DNA of 64,000 nt from Flavobacterium ustbae (GCF_003946915.1 NZ_RPOC01000001.1:682001-746000), one strand, 5' to 3'. Counted from the stretch's first letter, positions 51,840-63,429 are shown. The notes: generated by a model from the letters alone, not told the origin. Numbers and translations: made by a program.

Positions 51840-53222
51840 ATGAGCATAGTATTTGGAGATTACATACCACCTAAAAAAGTAACAAAAACTAAAGATTTAA
51901 CAATTGGCGTTTTTTTTGACGGCACCAATAACAATAAAAATAACACCAAGGCTAAAGAGTATTATAACAAACGTGCAAAAGGACGAAAATTAACACCCGA
52001 AGAAACTATTTCTGCAGAAGCTTATAAAAAACATGGACTTGATAAAGAGAGCAGTAGTTATTATAACGCCTGGTCTAATGTTGCGAGACTCAGTGATGCT
52101 TATCCCGAAAAAGATATGGTTTATGTCGATGGTATTGGTACAGAAAAAGAAAAATCAGATTCTGTTCTAGGAGCTGGTTTAGGTTCCTCTTTTGTTTTTG
52201 AAGGCACAGGGATTTTGGATAAAGTAAAAGAAGGTTGTAAAAAATTAGCTGAAACAGTTGGAACCAATAATAAAAAAGAAATAGATATACTTTACCTAGA
52301 TGTGTTTGGTTTTAGTCGTGGTGCTGCGGCAGCGAGAGTATTCCTGGATGAAATTAGCCAAAAGGCATATCCATCATCGCTTAACCGAAAAAATAAGGGA
52401 GGTCATTTGGGTTATTTTTTAGCCAAAAATGATATAAAAGTAAATTTAATAAAAGTTCGTTTTTTAGGTCTTTTTGATACTGTTTCCTCTTATTCAACAA
52501 TTATTGATGGAAAACCTAATTTTGACGATGACATTAAACAATTACCTTTAAATAATTTATCAAAAGCTACAACAGTGATGCATTTTATTGCCATGGATGA
52601 ACATCGTAATAATTTTTCACTTACGAGTACGTCAGTTGGAAAGCAAAGAGAGTTTCCCGGTGTACATTCAGATATAGGGGGAAGTTATAATGATGGTATA
52701 GAAATAGTCAAAGTTATTGAGAAAAACTTTAAAGAAGTTTTAAACACACTTTCTGAGAAACTCATTAAGAAAGCATGGTTTTCAGAAGAGCAATTAAAGA
52801 TCTCTATTTTTGGACCAAAGCATGAACTTAAAGGCACCCGAGAATTAAAAAATAGTTACAGCTTTATCCCGTTACATTTTATGGCAGAAGCCGCTATTGC
52901 TCAGGAAGTTCCTTTTAAAAAAGAAAAATTAGAGATCAAGAAATATAGTATCTCAAATGACGCATTACTTGTTAGAGTAAAAAAACGTTTGCACCAATAT
53001 GTATTTGGTGATGCGAAACCTTACACTTTTAAATGGTATGGAGATATTCATGCAAAGTACAAAGGAGTTACATCTGGACATAAACATTTTGAATCTTATC
53101 AACAAGAATTACAAGAGCAAAAAGACTTGAGAGAACTTCGAAATAAATATTTGCACTGGTCGGCAGATAATGGCTCTATTGGTATGGAACCAACAAAGGA
53201 TAGGAAACGTAAAATAGTTTAG
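51840..53222 (+). CDS. T6SS phospholipase effector, Tle1-like (DUF2235)
   Basis: 460 residues from the ATG at 51840. TIGVFFDGTNNNKNN opens the DUF2235 alpha/beta-hydrolase domain. The nucleophile elbow GFSRGAAAARVF has Ser at about residue 159, FLGLFDTVSSYSTI and FIAMDEHRNNFSL follow, and FPGVHSDIGGSYNDG carries the probable catalytic Asp and the conserved His. Tle1 effectors hydrolyse phospholipids of rival cells. It lies behind hcp, vgrG, the small spike-like gene and DUF2931. The next gene, where an immunity protein is expected, is broken. Confidence 0.9.
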   Translation: MSIVFGDYIPPKKVTKTKDLTIGVFFDGTNNNKNNTKAKEYYNKRAKGRKLTPEETISAEAYKKHGLDKESSSYYNAWSNVARLSDAYPEKDMVYVDGIGTEKEKSDSVLGAGLGSSFVFEGTGILDKVKEGCKKLAETVGTNNKKEIDILYLDVFGFSRGAAAARVFLDEISQKAYPSSLNRKNKGGHLGYFLAKNDIKVNLIKVRFLGLFDTVSSYSTIIDGKPNFDDDIKQLPLNNLSKATTVMHFIAMDEHRNNFSLTSTSVGKQREFPGVHSDIGGSYNDGIEIVKVIEKNFKEVLNTLSEKLIKKAWFSEEQLKISIFGPKHELKGTRELKNSYSFIPLHFMAEAAIAQEVPFKKEKLEIKKYSISNDALLVRVKKRLHQYVFGDAKPYTFKWYGDIHAKYKGVTSGHKHFESYQQELQEQKDLRELRNKYLHWSADNGSIGMEPTKDRKRKIV

Positions 53223-53232
53223 AAAGATAAAC

Positions 53233-54023
53233 ATGAAAAAAATAAGAAAATTTAAAAAGATAATTTAAATTATAATCATTATTCCAATATTGTTTCTATT
53301 GATCAATAGAATGTTTGCTTTGTACTATGACAGAGATTATATGGAGATTGGACAAGGAATTAAATCAAGCAAATATGAAATGAAAAAAATTAACATTACA
53401 GGAAAACTCAGATCTATAAGCAGTAACGAGTTTAGTGTTCCAAAATATGACTCGAATGGAATTCGTGAGCTTATTGATAATAGTAATTTTTACGATGCAC
53501 ATATTTTTTTAGATACAATCCATTTGAATTTTATTGTAAACATAGATGAGTATATTTCAGCTTCTGAAAGAGGTGATAATTTTATTAGTTTCTGACAATT
53601 GATAAAGAAGGAAAAATAATAAAAAGAGTAGTAATTGATAGTGCAAATTACGTATTAAAAAATTGTATTCTATTGAAGAATAGAATGGATGATATTAAAG
53701 ATTTGGATAATGCTTCACAATTTATTTATATGAAGCATTACTTAAAAAGAGGCTATTCTCCTTGTTTTATTCCTCCAATGACCCTAGGAATTTCTAATAT
53801 AAATAATTATTGCAAAACTTGGAGTGGAATCGCCTATTTTGACCTTACTACTAAAGGTGAAAAGTTTAGATTCAAATTTTCAAATGAATTAACAGATTTT
53901 TTCTTTGCCAATACATTTGATTTTAATTTTGGATTTTATGAAGTTCCAAATAAATATTCACGAAGCTTAGATGTATGTTTTTTTATAAATAATGATAATA
54001 TATACATAATTAAGAAAGCATAA
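53233..54023 (+). pseudogene. Broken gene in the immunity position behind the Tle1-like effector
   Basis: The ATG at 53233 starts MKKIRKFKKII and hits TAA at 53266-53268. The same frame then continues IIIIPILFLLINRMFALYYD, so a basic-plus-hydrophobic anchor is cut by a stop codon. The frame runs to TGA at 53593. From 53595 the next frame carries on without interruption (TIDKEGKIIKRVVID) to 54023. One missing base at about 53590 would restore it. The intact product would be about 263 residues with a signal anchor. No family recognised. Sequencing error is an alternative, but two separate lesions make it less likely. Confidence 0.75.
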
Positions 54024-54145
54024 TTTCTATGAAAGAATACTATTATTTTTTAGAAATTATTTAGTAACCCAATCCTTATTAATAATTTTGTTTTGGTATG
54101 AACAACAATTTCGATTTTTAAAATGTAATTAAATTTAGATTCATA

Positions 54146-54475
54146 ATGGAAGAGAAACGCACACAGATTGACGATATTTTAATTATTCAGCAAGGAGATG
54201 ATGTTTTGGAATTTATTAATTCAATAAATAATGCTTCGCTACATATTTATAATGCAGGGGTTTTATATTCTGATCCTTTTGGTAATTCTATGATAAGTTA
54301 TCGAGCTGCAATAGTTAAAAATGAGAAAGTCTATAGCTTTAAACAGAGGGGTGATATAATTGATGACCATGACGGAATCACAATATTTTTGCCTAATGAA
54401 GAAATTCTAGAAATTGCTAATAAAACTTTTTACAAAGATGGACAAGCTCATAGTATTGACTTTAAAAATTTGTAA
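54146..54475 (+). CDS. Hypothetical 109-residue protein at the end of the T6SS module
   Basis: 109 residues: DDILIIQQGDDVLEFINSI, LHIYNAGVLYSDPFGNSMIS, YRAAIVKNEKVYSFKQRGD and DDHDGITIFLPNEEILEIA. It has no signal peptide, is acidic, and looks like a small alpha/beta cytoplasmic protein. No family recognised. Position on the same strand behind the effector makes it a candidate immunity-like or accessory protein, but a cytoplasmic protein would not obviously protect against a periplasm-acting phospholipase. Confidence 0.6.
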   Translation: MEEKRTQIDDILIIQQGDDVLEFINSINNASLHIYNAGVLYSDPFGNSMISYRAAIVKNEKVYSFKQRGDIIDDHDGITIFLPNEEILEIANKTFYKDGQAHSIDFKNL

Positions 54476-54548
54476 AATTTGATGTCTTTTAAAGCGTCAA
54501 GTTGTTTGAAGAGTAAAATTTTATCATGAACGAATTGTTTTTTAATAC

Positions 54549-54564
54549 TTCGTGAATTCGTGGC
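54549..54564. repeat. GCCACGAATTCACGAATT hairpin family, half copy
   Basis: Only the right arm (TTCGTGAATTCGTGGC) is conserved; the expected left arm is degenerate. It lies in the 180-base gap before the DUF5683 gene. Confidence 0.6.
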
Positions 54565-54655
54565 TAAAAAAATTTAAGTTTTATTTATATTTCATTTAAG
54601 AAAAATCTTAGAACTAAAAAGTTTTCTTTGGATCAAAATTTTCAAAGCCACTTTT

Positions 54656-55210
54656 ATGTCTTACAGACTTCTTTTCGCATTTTTATTATTTGGAATAACT
54701 ACACTATCAGCTCAGAAAACAGACAAAATAATTGTTACGGATTCTTTAAAATCAGTTGAGATTGACCCGCTTCGTCCCGCGAACGCCGCTTTTTATTCGG
54801 CTGTTTTGCCAGGTTTAGGGCAGATTTACAATAAAAAATACTGGAAACTTCCGTTGGTGTATGGCGCAATTGGTACCAGTACTTATTTTTATATCGATAA
54901 TCAGAAAAAATACAATTTGTATAGAGATGAGTATAAAAATAGGCTAGAAGGTAAGACGAGTGATTCTGATTATATGGCGAGATTAAGCGAAAGCCAATTA
55001 ATTACGGCGCAAAAGGAGTTCCAAAGATACAGAGATTTGTCTGCTTTGTTTATTGTTGGGTTCTATGTTTTAAATATTATTGATGCAAATATCGATGCCG
55101 CATTATCACAATTTAATGTTGATGAAAGATTAGCATTTAAACCCGCAGTTATAAAAAATGATATAAGAGCAACAAATGATTTTGGATTTGCTCTGAATTA
55201 TACGTTTTAA
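54656..55210 (+). CDS. DUF5683 domain-containing membrane protein
   Basis: 184 residues. A signal peptide (MSYRLLFAFLLFGITTLSAQ) is followed by NAAFYSAVLPGLGQIYNKKYWKLP, the typical start of DUF5683. A hydrophobic segment (LVYGAIGTSTYFYI) comes next, and a second one around residues 125-145 (ALFIVGFYVLNIIDANIDA). Bacteroidota proteins of this family are envelope-located and of unknown function; in other genomes some lie near parB, but not here. A hairpin repeat follows the stop codon. Confidence 0.82.
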   Translation: MSYRLLFAFLLFGITTLSAQKTDKIIVTDSLKSVEIDPLRPANAAFYSAVLPGLGQIYNKKYWKLPLVYGAIGTSTYFYIDNQKKYNLYRDEYKNRLEGKTSDSDYMARLSESQLITAQKEFQRYRDLSALFIVGFYVLNIIDANIDAALSQFNVDERLAFKPAVIKNDIRATNDFGFALNYTF

Positions 55211-55216
55211 AAAATA

Positions 55217-55274
55217 GCCACGAATTCACGAATTTTCACAAAGTTTGTAGAAAATTAATTCGTGAATTCGTGGC
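55217..55274. repeat. GCCACGAATTCACGAATT hairpin family, copy 3
   Basis: Exact 18-base inverted arms at 55217-55234 and 55257-55274 with a 22-base loop. It lies between convergent genes and may serve as their terminator. With copy 4 it brackets the T9SS amylase gene. Confidence 0.88.
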
Positions 55275-55283
55275 AAAAAAATA

Positions 55284-58200
55284 TTATTTCACAATCAGTT
55301 TTTTAGTTACATTAAAATCTTTGGAAACAATATTTACAATATAAATTCCTGTAGATAAATGATGATTAACTTGTCCTGAAGAAGAAAGTCTTTGGTTTAA
55401 AAGTGTTCTTCCGTTTAAATCGGAAACGAAAATTTCAGCATCTCCGCTTGTCAATTCGGGCATTAGAATACGAAATTCATTTTCAGTAGAAGGATTTGGG
55501 TAAATGCCAATTACAGGTTCAGTTGCAGGAGCTTCTTCAACGTTTAATGCCATTTTTGATGTTCCAACAGTTGTAGGTTCCAATTGCCATTGCGCGCTAT
55601 ACCAGCCATCTTGCGAATTTCCGTATTGTGCAGAACCCGTTTGGTTTTCAACATGAATAATATTTCCAGACTGCCATCTGTTTCTCAATCTTGTCCAAGT
55701 TCCGTCAATATAATCGCTTGACCATTGCGCACTCCAGAAAGTAGTATCTGTAATATTACATTGTACAGATCCTGTTTGTCCTTCGATATTCATTAATTCG
55801 CCAGTTGCTACATTTTTCAATACAAAATAAGTAGCATCAATTGCGATTTTCTGCCATTTGTAATTGTTGCCAGAAATGGTTGTTCCGTAGCCTACGTTTG
55901 TTCCTGCGTCAGACAAATAAGCACCTGTCCATCTATTTTTTATAGTATAATAATTTCCTCCACCAGAAGGTGTGGTAACCGATACTAAGCAAGTACTTGT
56001 TTTACTTCCGTCAACAGTTGTTACGGTAATCGTAGCTGTTCCATTCGCGACAGCGGTAATTAAACCTGAAGCATTTACAGTGGCTACAGCAGTATTATTA
56101 GAGTTATACGTTACTGATTTATTAGTTGCGTTTGAAGGAAGTACAGTAGGAGTAAGTTGTTGCGTTCCACCAACATTTAAAGATGCAGAAGATGGACTCA
56201 AACTTACACTTGTAACCGCTACACCAGTTCCGGGATTAGAATCGTACCAAGCGCCATTCATATACCAGCCTGTTTTGTTTCGGCTTAAATCGGCAGTTTG
56301 GTTGGTTCCGTCGTTGAAGATTAAATTAGTTGAGGTAACATTGGTAAAGGTATAACTGTACCACCCATTTCCAGAATTAGTCATATTTACGCCAGGCCAA
56401 GAAGCATCTGCTAAAACTCCTGTTGGTAAAGCACTCCAATAATAAATTTTAATTCCAGTTCCCCAGTTTGACGGTTTATAGAAATAAAGAGTAAAATTAG
56501 TATTCGGGTTTACAGTAATTGTTGTCGTTGCTGTTTTATTTCCGTCTTGTGTAGTTGCTGTAATAGTTGCTGTTCCCGCAGAAACTGCCGATACCAAACC
56601 AGAACTGTTTACGTTTGCAACAGCAATATTGTTCGATGACCAAGTGATATTTTTATTCGTTGCATTTGTTGGCGAAACAGTCGCTGTAAGTTGTTGTGTA
56701 TTTCCAGCATACAGACTTGCTGATGTTGGAGAAACCGCCACAGAAGAAACAGGAATTGTAGCAACTGTTATAGCTGAGGTTGCAGTTTTATTTCCGTCAA
56801 CTGTTTTTACGGTTATAGTTGCTGTTCCAGCCGCTACTCCCGTAACCAAACCAGAAGCATTTACAGTGGCAACAGCTGTATTGCTCGATGTCCAAGTTAT
56901 GTTTTTATTTGTTGCATTTGCAGGAGCAATTGTCGCGTTTAATTGTTGTGTGGTTCCTAAACCAACTGTAACCGTAGTTGGACTAATAGAAACTCCTGTA
57001 ACGGCTACCACTGGAGCATTGGTATTGGTTAAAACCAAATATTCGTAAGCAGCAAAATTTCGTGTAGAACCTGCTGTTAAAGTTACTGATGCATTATTGT
57101 TATACGGATTTACATAAGTTCCTGCTAAAGCTGCCGGAATTACATAAGACTTTGAAGCATTTCGCAAATTCGACATTACGATTACTTTTTCGGTACCTAA
57201 TGTTTTAGTAAAAATACTGATGTCGTCATTCGCATAAGTCGTTAAATCACCACGTCTGATGGCAGCACTTGAAGTTCTAAAATTTAAAATTTTAGCAAAA
57301 TCAGCTGCAGCAGTTGGGTTTTGTGACCAATTGAATTTGAAATTCTGCCAAGGCCAGTCAGTTTTGGGTTCGTAGTCAATTTCTTGTCCGCTCATCAAGA
57401 AAGGAACTCCTCTCATATAAGCCGAAACTAGAAAGTTGGCTACAATTCCGTTATGGTTTTTAAATGGTATGATTGGTCTTCTCACGCCATCATCATTCGT
57501 ATAAGTATCATGATTACCCGTGTATCTAACGATTTGCTGATTTCCTGTTGCTTTAGCATACTCATAAGTGGTTTGATCTTGAAGTCTTTGAGAAACAGGT
57601 CCACCGTTAGCTACATCATATAAACCACTGTGAAACCATCTATCGCCATAATTCATATCAAAACCAACCTGAAAGTTCTCTTGTCTATCTCCTTCGGCTA
57701 ACATTAATAAATTATGAGAAGTTATGCCTCGAAGATTTGAATTGACTTCTGACCAAAAATCCAAAGGAGGATTATTGGCATAATCGCAACGATAACCGTC
57801 AATATTGGCAGCGAAAATCCAGTAGCGCATGGCATCTTTTATGGCATTTCTAGTCGCAGAATTGTTAAGATCTAATGCCGCAATATCAGAGAAGTTTCCT
57901 AATTGCTGAATCGTTGTACCGCTTCGCTTATAATATTCAGGATGCGAAACCGTCCAGCCATGATCCCAGGAAGTTCCGTTGATGGCAATGTCTAGAATAA
58001 CGGCCATTCCGCGGCTGTGAGCGCCGTCAACTAAAGTTCTTAAATCTGCCAGAGAACCATATTCTGATCCAACAGCTTTAAAATCTTTGATGCAATAAGG
58101 CGAAGGAGAACTTCGAGAATCGGTTCCGTGGGGGAAAATCGGCATTAAATAAATTACATTGGTGCCGAGTGCTTTTATATTGTCTAATCGGGCGGTTACT

Positions 58201-58397
58201 CCGGCTAAATTTCCGTTGGCACTAAACGGACGAATGTGCACTTGATACATATTGATATCGCGCGTGTCGGGAACTCCTGCAAATGGTGTTCCGTACTGAG
58301 GCGGATCTTGTGCATAAACGGAACTTGCAAATAATAACAGAAAACAAATTAGTGTTTTCGTAAAATGAAATAACTTAGGGGTAATGTTGATTTTCAT
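55284..58397 (-). CDS. Multidomain T9SS-secreted alpha-amylase (GH13)
   Basis: 1037 residues from the ATG at 58397, giving a signal peptide ending SSVYAQ; a longer frame to 58427 exists. The GH13 barrel spans about 30-450. Nucleophile Asp lies in GYRCDYANN (about 203), the acid/base Glu in LLMLAEGDR, and the third Asp in TGNHDTY. Two Big2 Ig-like domains, a starch-binding CBM26-like domain (FTLYFYKPSNWGTGIKIYYW), a third Big2, a ricin-type lectin domain (YYTIKNRWTGAYLSD) and a T9SS sorting domain (IGIYPNPSTENEF) follow. It acts on starch outside the cell and is part of the Sus-type locus. It is bracketed by hairpin repeats. Confidence 0.92.
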   Translation of the reverse strand: MKINITPKLFHFTKTLICFLLLFASSVYAQDPPQYGTPFAGVPDTRDINMYQVHIRPFSANGNLAGVTARLDNIKALGTNVIYLMPIFPHGTDSRSSPSPYCIKDFKAVGSEYGSLADLRTLVDGAHSRGMAVILDIAINGTSWDHGWTVSHPEYYKRSGTTIQQLGNFSDIAALDLNNSATRNAIKDAMRYWIFAANIDGYRCDYANNPPLDFWSEVNSNLRGITSHNLLMLAEGDRQENFQVGFDMNYGDRWFHSGLYDVANGGPVSQRLQDQTTYEYAKATGNQQIVRYTGNHDTYTNDDGVRRPIIPFKNHNGIVANFLVSAYMRGVPFLMSGQEIDYEPKTDWPWQNFKFNWSQNPTAAADFAKILNFRTSSAAIRRGDLTTYANDDISIFTKTLGTEKVIVMSNLRNASKSYVIPAALAGTYVNPYNNNASVTLTAGSTRNFAAYEYLVLTNTNAPVVAVTGVSISPTTVTVGLGTTQQLNATIAPANATNKNITWTSSNTAVATVNASGLVTGVAAGTATITVKTVDGNKTATSAITVATIPVSSVAVSPTSASLYAGNTQQLTATVSPTNATNKNITWSSNNIAVANVNSSGLVSAVSAGTATITATTQDGNKTATTTITVNPNTNFTLYFYKPSNWGTGIKIYYWSALPTGVLADASWPGVNMTNSGNGWYSYTFTNVTSTNLIFNDGTNQTADLSRNKTGWYMNGAWYDSNPGTGVAVTSVSLSPSSASLNVGGTQQLTPTVLPSNATNKSVTYNSNNTAVATVNASGLITAVANGTATITVTTVDGSKTSTCLVSVTTPSGGGNYYTIKNRWTGAYLSDAGTNVGYGTTISGNNYKWQKIAIDATYFVLKNVATGELMNIEGQTGSVQCNITDTTFWSAQWSSDYIDGTWTRLRNRWQSGNIIHVENQTGSAQYGNSQDGWYSAQWQLEPTTVGTSKMALNVEEAPATEPVIGIYPNPSTENEFRILMPELTSGDAEIFVSDLNGRTLLNQRLSSSGQVNHHLSTGIYIVNIVSKDFNVTKKLIVK

Positions 58398-58541
58398 AAT
58401 AATAGTTTTTTGCATGCTTGTCGGCATCTTAACTAAAATTCATTTTCACTCGCATTGTATTTAAATTCGACAAACATTTTGTGGTTAACAGTATTCAATA
58501 GTAAGTTTTAATTTTTGCTCATAAATGAGCATAGTTTTTCC

Positions 58542-58606
58542 GCCACGAATTCACGAATTAAGTATTCATGTAAAAATCTTAATTTGAAAATTCGTGAATT
58601 CGTGGC
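58542..58606. repeat. GCCACGAATTCACGAATT hairpin family, copy 4
   Basis: Exact 18-base inverted arms at 58542-58559 and 58589-58606 with a 29-base loop, between the GH97 stop codon and the T9SS amylase start. Confidence 0.88.
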
Positions 58607-58624
58607 TAAAAAAAACTCGTTAAT

Positions 58625-60811
<2,187 letters not shown>

Positions 60812-60822
60812 TTAGTTTTGTG

Positions 60823-60830
60823 CAAATTTA
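60823..60830 (-). promoter_or_regulatory. -7 promoter box ahead of the GH97 gene
   Basis: TAAATTTG on the minus strand fits TAnnTTTG, 18 bases before the upstream ATG (60805). It would allow transcription of GH97 separate from the upstream amylase gene. Confidence 0.4.
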
Positions 60831-60854
60831 AGTCTTAAAGTTGCTTTACGTATG

Positions 60855-62237
60855 TTAATTTTTCAATACTAAATATTGAAAAGGCTGTAAGGTTACATCT
60901 GATCCAAGTGTAACGGAAGCTCCGGTATAAGCATCTTTCCAATTTCCTTTTAAGGTATTTGGAATAAGCTGTTTTACAGTTGAGTTAGTCAAATTAGAAA
61001 GAACAAATACTTTTTCAGCATCTTTAATCATGGTAAAGGCACTAACGGCATCACTGCTGTAACCTGTAAATTCTCCATTTTTAAGAGCGTTGCTGGTATT
61101 TCTAAAAGCAATGATTTTTTTGTATTCAGCCAACATTTCAGTATCTGCCGTTGACCAGTCGATTGGTGTTCTGGCGAAGTAATTTAATCTTTTGTTGTAC
61201 CCAATTTCCTGACCGTTGTAAATCATCGGAATTGATTTTAAATACGCTGCCACAACAAATGTTGCAATAGATCCTTTTTTGCCTCCAAAAAGTTCCAAAG
61301 GTGTTCCATCAGAAAGGTTTACGTCGTGGTTGCTGGTGTATCGTACCACTTTGTTTGATGGATCATAAACGTTTGCATATTCAGTTGTATTCGAATTCTG
61401 AATCGTTGTTGCCGATTTGTTTTCTTTGAATAATTGTTCGATGGTATAAAAGAAATTAAATCCAAAAATATAATCGAAACCAGAAGCAAAATGATTGTAT
61501 TTTGAACCTTCAGCCAACATTAAAATCTCTTGATTCTTTTTGATTTTTCTCAGTTTTGAAATGGCATCTGCCCAGAAATTATTTGGAACAAAATCAGCAT
61601 AATCACATCTAAAACCATCAATATTGGCATTGTAAACCCAGTAGGACATAGCATCAATCATAGCATCTTTCATTTCCTGATTATTGAAATTTAATTGCGC
61701 TACGTCATTATAATTGGTTCCTGGCGGAATAATAATATTTCCGCTTGCATCCTGCTGATACCAATTTTTATGCTGCGTAATCCAAGCATTATCCCACGCA
61801 GTATGATTGGCAACCCAGTCCAAAACCACTGCCATGTTTTTTTTGTGTGCTTCTTCAACCAAAGTCTGAAGATCTTGTAAAGTTCCAAAATCAGGATTTA
61901 CCGCTTTGTAATCTTTAACAGCGTATGGAGAACCCAATTCGCCAGTTGCTCTTTCTTTTCCAACAGGGTAAATTGGCATTAAATAAATCACATTGGCACC
62001 CAATTCCTGAATTTGAGTTAATCGATCCTGAACGCCTTTTAAATTTCCAGCCTGACTAAAAGCACGAATATTGACTTGATAAATTATGGCGTCTTCTTTT
62101 TTGGGCATTTTTTCAAACGGAGCGCCATATTGGGTGTACGGAGAATCAGGAGTTTTAGCGTCGTTGTCAGATGAACTGCACGAAACAAAAGCTAAAGCAA
62201 GCAAAAATCCGTAAACGATTTTTATATTAAATTTCAT
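60855..62237 (-). CDS. Alpha-amylase lipoprotein (GH13, SusG-like)
   Basis: 460 residues. The lipobox FVSCSSSDND places the lipidated cysteine at residue 20, with the Ser/Asp tail of surface lipoproteins. The GH13 core starts IIYQVNIRAFSQAGNL. Nucleophile Asp lies in GFRCDYADF (about 210), Glu in LMLAEGSK and the third Asp in TSNHDVN. It ends with the beta domain VTLQPFQYLVLKN, and no carbohydrate-binding module is attached. The likely role is to cut starch at the cell surface for SusC/SusD uptake. It is similar in its barrel to the T9SS amylase downstream. Confidence 0.93.
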   Translation of the reverse strand: MKFNIKIVYGFLLALAFVSCSSSDNDAKTPDSPYTQYGAPFEKMPKKEDAIIYQVNIRAFSQAGNLKGVQDRLTQIQELGANVIYLMPIYPVGKERATGELGSPYAVKDYKAVNPDFGTLQDLQTLVEEAHKKNMAVVLDWVANHTAWDNAWITQHKNWYQQDASGNIIIPPGTNYNDVAQLNFNNQEMKDAMIDAMSYWVYNANIDGFRCDYADFVPNNFWADAISKLRKIKKNQEILMLAEGSKYNHFASGFDYIFGFNFFYTIEQLFKENKSATTIQNSNTTEYANVYDPSNKVVRYTSNHDVNLSDGTPLELFGGKKGSIATFVVAAYLKSIPMIYNGQEIGYNKRLNYFARTPIDWSTADTEMLAEYKKIIAFRNTSNALKNGEFTGYSSDAVSAFTMIKDAEKVFVLSNLTNSTVKQLIPNTLKGNWKDAYTGASVTLGSDVTLQPFQYLVLKN

Positions 62238-62333
62238 AATGATTATTTTTTTGAGTTTTGAAGGTGAAAAGCAACCTGCCTTTCGAAGTAAAAAGACAGG
62301 TTAAACTCAAACCAAACTAAACTTAATTTTTAT

Positions 62334-63416
62334 CTATTTTTTTGTGATGGTATAGGTTAAAGTTGGAGGATATCCAAGACTTGCAGGATCTACATCATTG
62401 ATTTTCATTGTGATTTCATACGTGCCGCCTTCACCAATATAGTGAGCGCCTTGATCATCCAGATAGGCAATTCCGTCGGTTGCGTTTTTAGACCCATAAT
62501 TGATCGTCCATTCATTATTCAATCTGAATTTCACATTTCCTGGAATTAAATCTGCTGTCACCTTCCAAGTTTTGGTTTGGTAATCATAATTCATAGGAGT
62601 ACTCGTATTCCAGCTTCCAGAAGTAGCGTCACCAACAATTCCCCATGAATAAGGTGTAGCAGACCATTTTAAAGTATTAAGATTCACTTTTACTTGGAAA
62701 GATCCTTCGCCTGGAAGCGCAAAATCTTTAGTGCTCATATTTACCATGTCTGAGTTGTCGGCTCCCGCTCCATAAAATTGAGCCCAATTTCTTTCTGTGT
62801 TTAATTTAAATACTGGTCCGTAACCTGGAAGTACTGTAACATAACCCTGATAAACACCTTTTGCGATAGCGGGTAAAGAATTGGCAATGTCTACATTCCA
62901 TTCGCCTTGATAAGCTCCTGGCATATAAATTTCGCCAAAAACAACACTTTTCTCATACGGAGTTACAGTCAAAGTAATTGGATTTGAAAAGATTTTACGA
63001 TCCATAACCGCTTCTACGCGAACTACTAATTTGCCCTGAACATCAATCGGAAGCCCTAAATCGACAGCAATTTTATTTAATTCCTGACCTATGAATGTTT
63101 TGCTTAAAACATCTGCTCCAACTTCAATTCTTTTTGCTTTTCCCCATGCATTAGCACCGCTAGTATCTCCAATTAAATCAAATTGAACTGCATATGTTAC
63201 AGGTGCGGCAATAGGAAAAGTTACTTCTGGCCAGGAAATCAGTAACACCTGATCGTCTGCAGTATCTTCGGTTAAAACTAAAGTACTTGATGAAACAGTA
63301 ATTTCTGATGGAAAATTAACAGCCTTCAATGTCGTTAATTCTGCACCACTGTCGCAGGAGGCGTTCAGAAAAAGCGCGCTGCCTAATAAGAGTAATTTAT
63401 TTATATATTTTTTCAT
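62334..63416 (-). CDS. SusE-like outer-membrane starch-binding lipoprotein
   Basis: 360 residues. MKKYINKLLLLGSALFLNASC gives a lipobox with Cys at residue 21. The N-terminal Fn3-like SusE domain (about 35-150; VSSSTLVLTEDTADDQVLLI) contains LISWPEVTFP and YAVQFDLIGD. Two starch-binding domains in tandem follow (about 155-255 and 260-360), each with a MPGAYQGEWN- or ATSGSWNTSTPMNYDYQ-type start. It lies 13 bases after the susD stop codon, so the two are co-transcribed. Surface protein that holds starch chains near the SusCD transporter. Confidence 0.9.
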   Translation of the reverse strand: MKKYINKLLLLGSALFLNASCDSGAELTTLKAVNFPSEITVSSSTLVLTEDTADDQVLLISWPEVTFPIAAPVTYAVQFDLIGDTSGANAWGKAKRIEVGADVLSKTFIGQELNKIAVDLGLPIDVQGKLVVRVEAVMDRKIFSNPITLTVTPYEKSVVFGEIYMPGAYQGEWNVDIANSLPAIAKGVYQGYVTVLPGYGPVFKLNTERNWAQFYGAGADNSDMVNMSTKDFALPGEGSFQVKVNLNTLKWSATPYSWGIVGDATSGSWNTSTPMNYDYQTKTWKVTADLIPGNVKFRLNNEWTINYGSKNATDGIAYLDDQGAHYIGEGGTYEITMKINDVDPASLGYPPTLTYTITKK

Positions 63417-63429
63417 GATCGTTTTTAGT

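Noticed and set aside
53580..53600. Programmed ribosomal frameshift in the gene behind the phospholipase effector.
   Set aside because: No slippery heptamer is evident and an additional in-frame stop codon at 53266 already breaks the gene.
56629..57048. A 139-codon plus-strand frame opposite the amylase Ig-like domains, with valine-rich repeats.
   Set aside because: It is the antisense image of the Thr/Ala-rich Big2 repeats and has no independent support.
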